A stretch of 8,354 nucleotides of DNA. Origin: Anaerolineae bacterium. GTDB lineage: Bacteria; Chloroflexota; Anaerolineae; J102. This document shows positions 5,382 through 8,354 of this stretch, piece after piece (position 1 is the stretch's first letter; the number at the start of each line of letters is the position of its first letter). The stretch covers positions 1-8,354 of the forward strand of contig JALSPL010000441.1 of the NCBI GenBank assembly GCA_026985975.1, read 5' to 3'. The notes under the pieces are model-generated. The model was not told where the DNA came from and ran no database searches. It saw nothing but the letters and a program-made list of their open reading frames with translations. The position numbers and the translations under genes are program-made.

Positions 5382-7373
5382 CTATTTCTGGAGCAACGCC
5401 AGCGCCTTGTTCACAACATTCTTAACGGTGAAACCGTATTTCTCGAATACCAGTTTGCCGGGCGCGGAAGCGCCGAAATGATCAAGGCCGATGACGGCGC
5501 CGTTCGCGCCCACATATCGCCCCCAGGCCAGGGGCGATCCGGCCTCGATGGCCAGCTTGGGGACGCCCGCTGGCAGCGCCGAGGCCCGATACGCCGCATC
5601 CTGGGCGTCGAACAGCTCCCAACTGGGCATTGAGACCACCCGGGCGGACACGTCCCGCTCTTGCAGCGCATCCGCGGCGGCCAACGCCAGCGCCACCTCC
5701 GAACCGGTGGCGATGAGGATCACGTCGGGTGCGCCGTCGGGATCGGCGAGGACGTACGCGCCTCGGGCCAGCCCATTGTCCGCAGGCGTCACCTGCGGCA
5801 ACCCCTGGCGGGTGAGGATGAGGGCGGTGGGCCCGTTGCGTTCCAGCGCCACCTTCCACGCCTGTGCGGTTTCATTGCCGTCGGCGGGACGAATGGTAAC
5901 CAGGTTGGGGATGGCGCGCAGCGCCGTCAGATGTTCAATGGGTTGATGAGTAGGACCATCCTCGCCCACGCCGATGCTGTCGTGAGTGAAGACATAGATC
6001 ACAGGAATGTCCATCAGTGCAGCCACGCGAATGGCGCCGCGCATATAATCGGAGAAGACCAGGAATGTGCCGCCGTAGGGCCGAATATAGTGCACGGCCA
6101 GACCGTTCATAATGGCGCCCATGCCATGCTCGCGGATGCCGTAGTGGATGTAGTTGCCGCCATAGTCGCCGCGCTCGATGTCCTGCTCGTTGGGGGGATT
6201 GGTTTTGTTGCTGCCGGTGAGATCGGCGGATCCCCCCACCAGCATGGGCAATGTAGGCATCAGAGCGGCAATGACTTTGCCCGAGGTGGCGCGAGTGGCC
6301 AAAGGCTTTTCGCCGCTGAAATCGGGCAGATGCTGCTCCCAGCCCGCGGGCAGCTTCCCGGCCACCATGTTGTCCCATTGGGCGGCCAGCTCGGGCCAGG
6401 CCTGGCGATAGGCTATCATCATCGCCTCCCAGGCCTGATGTGCGGCAGCGCCCGCCTGCCTGGCCGCCGCCACGCGAGCAGGAACGTCGTCGGGAATGTA
6501 AAACGCCTCATCCGGCGGGAAGCCGAAGAATTCTTTGGTGGCGCGCACGCCCTCGGGTCCCAGAGGCGAACCATGCACTTTAGAGGTGTCCTGCATGGGA
6601 CTGCCATAGCCGATATGCGTACGGCAGGCGATGATGGAGGGGCGTTCGGTCTCGGCCCGGGCGTCGCGGATGGCCGCATCTACAGCGGCCATGTCGTGAC
6701 CGTTGACCCGGGCCACATGCCAGCCGTAGGCTGAGAACCGTTGCAGCACATCTTCGCTGAAGCTGAGTTCGGTGGGGCCATCGATGGAGATGTGATTGTC
6801 GTCATAGAGCACGATGAGCTTGCCCAGGCCCCAATGTCCGGCCAATGACGCCGCCTCAGCCGAGACGCCCTCCATCAGATCGCCATCCGAGGCAACGACG
6901 TAGGTGAAGTGATCGACGATGGGAAAGTCTGGCTTGTTGAAACGGGCGGCCATCCAGCGTTCGGCCAGGGCCATGCCCACGGCGCTGCTGATCCCCTGCC
7001 CCAACGGGCCGGTGGTCAGCTCGACGCCCCGCTCCGGGTCATATTCGGGATGTCCGGCGGTGACATAGCCCCATTGCCGGAAATGTTTCAGCTCATCCAA
7101 CGAGATAGGATAGCCGAATAGATGCAGCAACGAATAGAGCAGAGCGGAGCCGTGACCGGCGGAGAGGACAAAGCGATCCCGATCGGGCCATGCGGGAGCG
7201 GTTGGGTTATGCTTGAGAAAGCGGGTCCACAACACAGTCACCATATCCGCCGTTCCCAGCGGCAGACCAGGATGGCCGGAATTGGCTGCCTGGATGGCAT
7301 CCACCGCCAGCAGACGCAGCGTGTTGGCCAGTTGTTGATCGGTTTCATCGTAATGAAAAGATAAAGGCGTCAT
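5382..7373 (-). CDS. tkt: Transketolase
   Basis: This thiamine-diphosphate- and Mg2+-dependent enzyme moves two-carbon units between ketose and aldose phosphates in the cytoplasm (non-oxidative pentose phosphate pathway or Calvin cycle). It has 663 residues, full length for the family. The N-terminal cofactor domain has SGHPG (32-36, His34), SAGHGS (71-76, His74), TGPLGQG (121-127), SDGDLMEG (162-169, diphosphate/Mg2+ binding), DDNHIS (191-196) and KVHGSPLG (265-272, His267). The pyrimidine domain has IREHGM (413-418, catalytic Glu415) and DSIGVGEDGPTHQP (465-478, His476). The C-terminal domain begins near 540, with IATGSEV (554-560) and DHFGASAPG (631-639). No key residue is missing. The ATG at 7373 is supported by a GGAG 8 nt upstream. 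The rpe gene follows on the same strand after 316 bp, and the LOG-like gene is divergent. Transaldolase and other pathway genes are not in view. Confidence 0.98.
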   Translation of the reverse strand: MTPLSFHYDETDQQLANTLRLLAVDAIQAANSGHPGLPLGTADMVTVLWTRFLKHNPTAPAWPDRDRFVLSAGHGSALLYSLLHLFGYPISLDELKHFRQWGYVTAGHPEYDPERGVELTTGPLGQGISSAVGMALAERWMAARFNKPDFPIVDHFTYVVASDGDLMEGVSAEAASLAGHWGLGKLIVLYDDNHISIDGPTELSFSEDVLQRFSAYGWHVARVNGHDMAAVDAAIRDARAETERPSIIACRTHIGYGSPMQDTSKVHGSPLGPEGVRATKEFFGFPPDEAFYIPDDVPARVAAARQAGAAAHQAWEAMMIAYRQAWPELAAQWDNMVAGKLPAGWEQHLPDFSGEKPLATRATSGKVIAALMPTLPMLVGGSADLTGSNKTNPPNEQDIERGDYGGNYIHYGIREHGMGAIMNGLAVHYIRPYGGTFLVFSDYMRGAIRVAALMDIPVIYVFTHDSIGVGEDGPTHQPIEHLTALRAIPNLVTIRPADGNETAQAWKVALERNGPTALILTRQGLPQVTPADNGLARGAYVLADPDGAPDVILIATGSEVALALAAADALQERDVSARVVSMPSWELFDAQDAAYRASALPAGVPKLAIEAGSPLAWGRYVGANGAVIGLDHFGASAPGKLVFEKYGFTVKNVVNKALALLQK

Positions 7374-7381
7374 GATGTTGG

Positions 7382-7385
7382 CTCC
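7382..7385 (-). promoter_or_regulatory. Shine-Dalgarno site of tkt
   Basis: On the minus strand GGAG lies 8 nt before the ATG at 7373. It is the only clear ribosome-binding site at any of the seven gene starts in this window, and it fixes the tkt start. Confidence 0.7.
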
Positions 7386-7483
7386 AGAGATGTAGATGAA
7401 GAGAAAAGTCCGCCAGGATGGACGTTAAGCGGGTGTCGAAGAGGGCAGAGAAGGGTGGTCTTTATGGGGCGGACATCTAGAAA

Positions 7484-7499
7484 GAGCAGCTAACTGCTC
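7484..7499. other. Perfect 6-bp hairpin at the edge of repeat copy C
   Basis: GAGCAG (7484-7489) and CTGCTC (7494-7499) are exact inverted repeats around CTAA. The right arm runs into the repeat leader. It could be an operator-sized dyad for the divergent tkt/LOG-like promoters or part of the repeat insertion junction. Confidence 0.4.
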
Positions 7500-7622
7500 A
7501 GGTTGTCTTCCCCCGACCGCAACCTGACAGGTTCCATTGAACCGGGTTTACTCACCAAACAAGCAGGCTATGGGCTAATTTGGCCACAAATTCGGCTTTG
7601 TTGGCGAGGAACCTGTCAGGTT
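7495..7622 (+). repeat. Dispersed repeat, copy C, with perfect 15-bp terminal inverted repeats
   Basis: The leader TGCTCAGGTTGTCTTC (7495-7510) precedes terminus AACCTGACAGGTTCC (7521-7535). The core has ACCGGGTTTACTCACCAAAC and an ATGGGCTAATTTGGCC block. The right terminus is GGAACCTGTCAGGTT (7608-7622). Core length is 102 bp, against 100 bp for copy B. It is in plus orientation, opposite to copy B, so tkt lies between two inverted copies (B and C). Confidence 0.88.
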
Positions 7623-7779
7623 TGAGGAAAAAAGACCAGCCAACCTACAGACGTTTGCGATTACGATTCGACTCATTTTAGCTTAAAGAGCAGCGCTTTT
7701 CAAAGACCTTGTTGCAGGCTTGCTTTCGGGGGCGGGACTGTGCTATGGTGCAAAAAATTCACAGAGTTCTCATCTCACC

Positions 7780-8241
7780 ATGAAACATTTTCGAATTCCC
7801 CTGGTTTCGGTCATCGGCGGGGCCGAGTGCACGCCCGCAGAGGCGGCTCTGGCCGAGGAGACGGGCCGCCTGCTGGCCCAAAACGGCTATGGCGTCGTGT
7901 GCGGCGGCCGCGGCGGCGTTATGGCTGCGGTCTGCAAGGGCGTCAATCAGATGGGAGGGGTGACGGTGGGCTTGCTGCCGGGCGATGATGGCGGCGAGGC
8001 CAACGACTGGGTGCAGATCGTTATTCCCACGGGGTTGGGCGAGGCCCGCAATGCGCTGGTGGCGCGAGCGGGCGTGGGCGTCATCGCCATCGGCGGCGGC
8101 TATGGCACGTTGTCGGAGATGGCGCTGGCGCTGAAATGGGGGCGGCGGGTGACGGGCTTGCAGACCTGGGACATCGAGGGCGTTTATCGGGCCAGCGATC
8201 CCGCGGACGCGGTGCGGTTTGTGCTGGGCGAAAAAAAATAG
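7780..8241 (+). CDS. TIGR00725/LOG-like family protein (Rossmann-fold, nucleotide-binding)
   Basis: From the chosen start it has 153 residues, usual for the small TIGR00725 group within the lysine-decarboxylase-like/LOG superfamily. Visible motifs are VSVIGGAEC (9-17, first beta strand and loop), CGGRGGVMAAVCKGV (41-55), GLGEARN (85-91, with the conserved Arg) and GGGYGTLSEMALAL (105-118). The last corresponds to the PGGxGTxxE signature of LOG phosphoribohydrolases, with Gly in place of Pro as TIGR00725 members have. Related LOG proteins cleave nucleoside 5'-monophosphates to base and ribose 5-phosphate, but the activity of this subgroup is not established, so function stays open. The frame is open back to 7720; ATG 7780 is preferred because the homologous region begins eight residues later. 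There is no good ribosome site. The neighbouring tkt also handles pentose phosphates, which may be coincidence. Confidence 0.85.
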   Translation: MKHFRIPLVSVIGGAECTPAEAALAEETGRLLAQNGYGVVCGGRGGVMAAVCKGVNQMGGVTVGLLPGDDGGEANDWVQIVIPTGLGEARNALVARAGVGVIAIGGGYGTLSEMALALKWGRRVTGLQTWDIEGVYRASDPADAVRFVLGEKK

Positions 8242-8254
8242 GCTCAACTGGATC

Positions 8255-8279
8255 TCAGGGGTCAGTTCAAACTCCCTGA
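8255..8279 (+). terminator. Hairpin just after the LOG-like gene (possible terminator)
   Basis: TCAGGG (8255-8260) pairs with CCCTGA (8274-8279), and AGT/ACT inside can extend the stem after a 3-nt bulge. It begins 14 bp after the stop codon. No T-run follows, so termination is uncertain. Confidence 0.35.
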
Positions 8280-8351
8280 CGAAGATTGACGAATGTTGAC
8301 GAAAAATGACGCTTTTCTTCGTCAATCTTCGTCCTTTCGTCACGTTTCGTC
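8278..8351. repeat. Phased GACGAA / TTCGTC palindromic array, running to the window edge
   Basis: GACGAA occurs at 8278, 8288 and 8298 (a fourth, imperfect unit at 8308), exactly 10 bp apart. Its complement TTCGTC occurs at 8318, 8328, 8336 and 8346. The outer part forms a perfect 16-bp inverted repeat (8278-8293 with 8318-8333) around a 24-nt loop. The array may continue past the edge. No coding is visible in it. Confidence 0.8.
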
Positions 8352-8354
8352 GGC

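Larger units (their letters stand above)
7374..7779. other. Divergent intergenic region between tkt and LOG-like gene
   Basis: No gene is supported in these 406 bp. The region must carry promoters for both flanking genes. It contains a short hairpin, GAGCAG/CTGCTC with a 4-nt loop (7484-7499), which overlaps the start of dispersed repeat copy C (7495-7622). After that comes an AT-richer stretch (about 7660-7710). A weak promoter-like pair, TTGCTT (7720-7725) and TATGGT (7744-7749) with an 18-bp spacer, lies before the plus-strand gene. I would not rely on it. Confidence 0.6.

Noticed and set aside
5661..6734. 357-residue plus-strand open frame opposite tkt
   Set aside because: It is antisense to a full-length transketolase with all active-site residues and has no independent support.
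5089..7622. CRISPR array interpretation of the AACCTGACAGGTT repeats
   Set aside because: The copies are kilobases apart, in mixed orientation, and the sequence between the palindromes is itself conserved, so there are no spacers.
7759..8343. 194-residue minus-strand frame opposite the LOG-like gene
   Set aside because: It is antisense to a gene with clear Rossmann-type motifs and starts inside the GACGAA array.

Overview
The window is a GC-rich bacterial chromosomal segment carrying seven protein genes, all housekeeping or metabolic in type. I see no phage, plasmid, CRISPR, tRNA or rRNA signal. Only one of the seven starts (transketolase) has a clear Shine-Dalgarno sequence. The intergenic spaces carry dispersed short repeats. 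This would fit a GC-rich environmental lineage such as Chloroflexota, but that placement is a guess from general style, not from a diagnostic marker.

Layout from left to right. (1) The 5' part of an inositol-monophosphatase/histidinol-phosphatase-like gene runs leftward off the edge. (2) Divergent from it is an ABC-3 family metal-transport permease with no ATPase or binding-protein gene beside it. (3) Two tandem paralogous alpha/beta-hydrolase (esterase-type) genes follow, 11 bp apart. Both have the same unusual N-terminal membrane domain. (4) A hairpin in the 38-bp gap separates them from the convergent ribulose-phosphate 3-epimerase gene (rpe). (5) Upstream of rpe, on the same minus strand, is transketolase (tkt). 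The two enzymes act in the non-oxidative pentose phosphate pathway; their genes are separated by 316 bp of repeat-rich DNA. (6) Divergent from tkt is a small TIGR00725/LOG-like Rossmann-fold gene. It is followed by a weak hairpin and a helically phased GACGAA/TTCGTC palindromic array that reaches the window edge.

The most notable non-coding feature is a repeat of about 120-130 bp present three times (about 1459-1579 plus, 5089-5213 minus, 7495-7622 plus), always between genes. Two copies have perfect 15-bp terminal inverted repeats. Each terminus is itself an odd palindrome (AACCTG-A/T-CAGGTT). The third copy is recognisable along its length but has decayed ends. This looks like a small non-autonomous mobile or structural repeat. 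The most notable coding feature is the pair of membrane-anchored hydrolases with a conserved, unrecognised N-terminal module.
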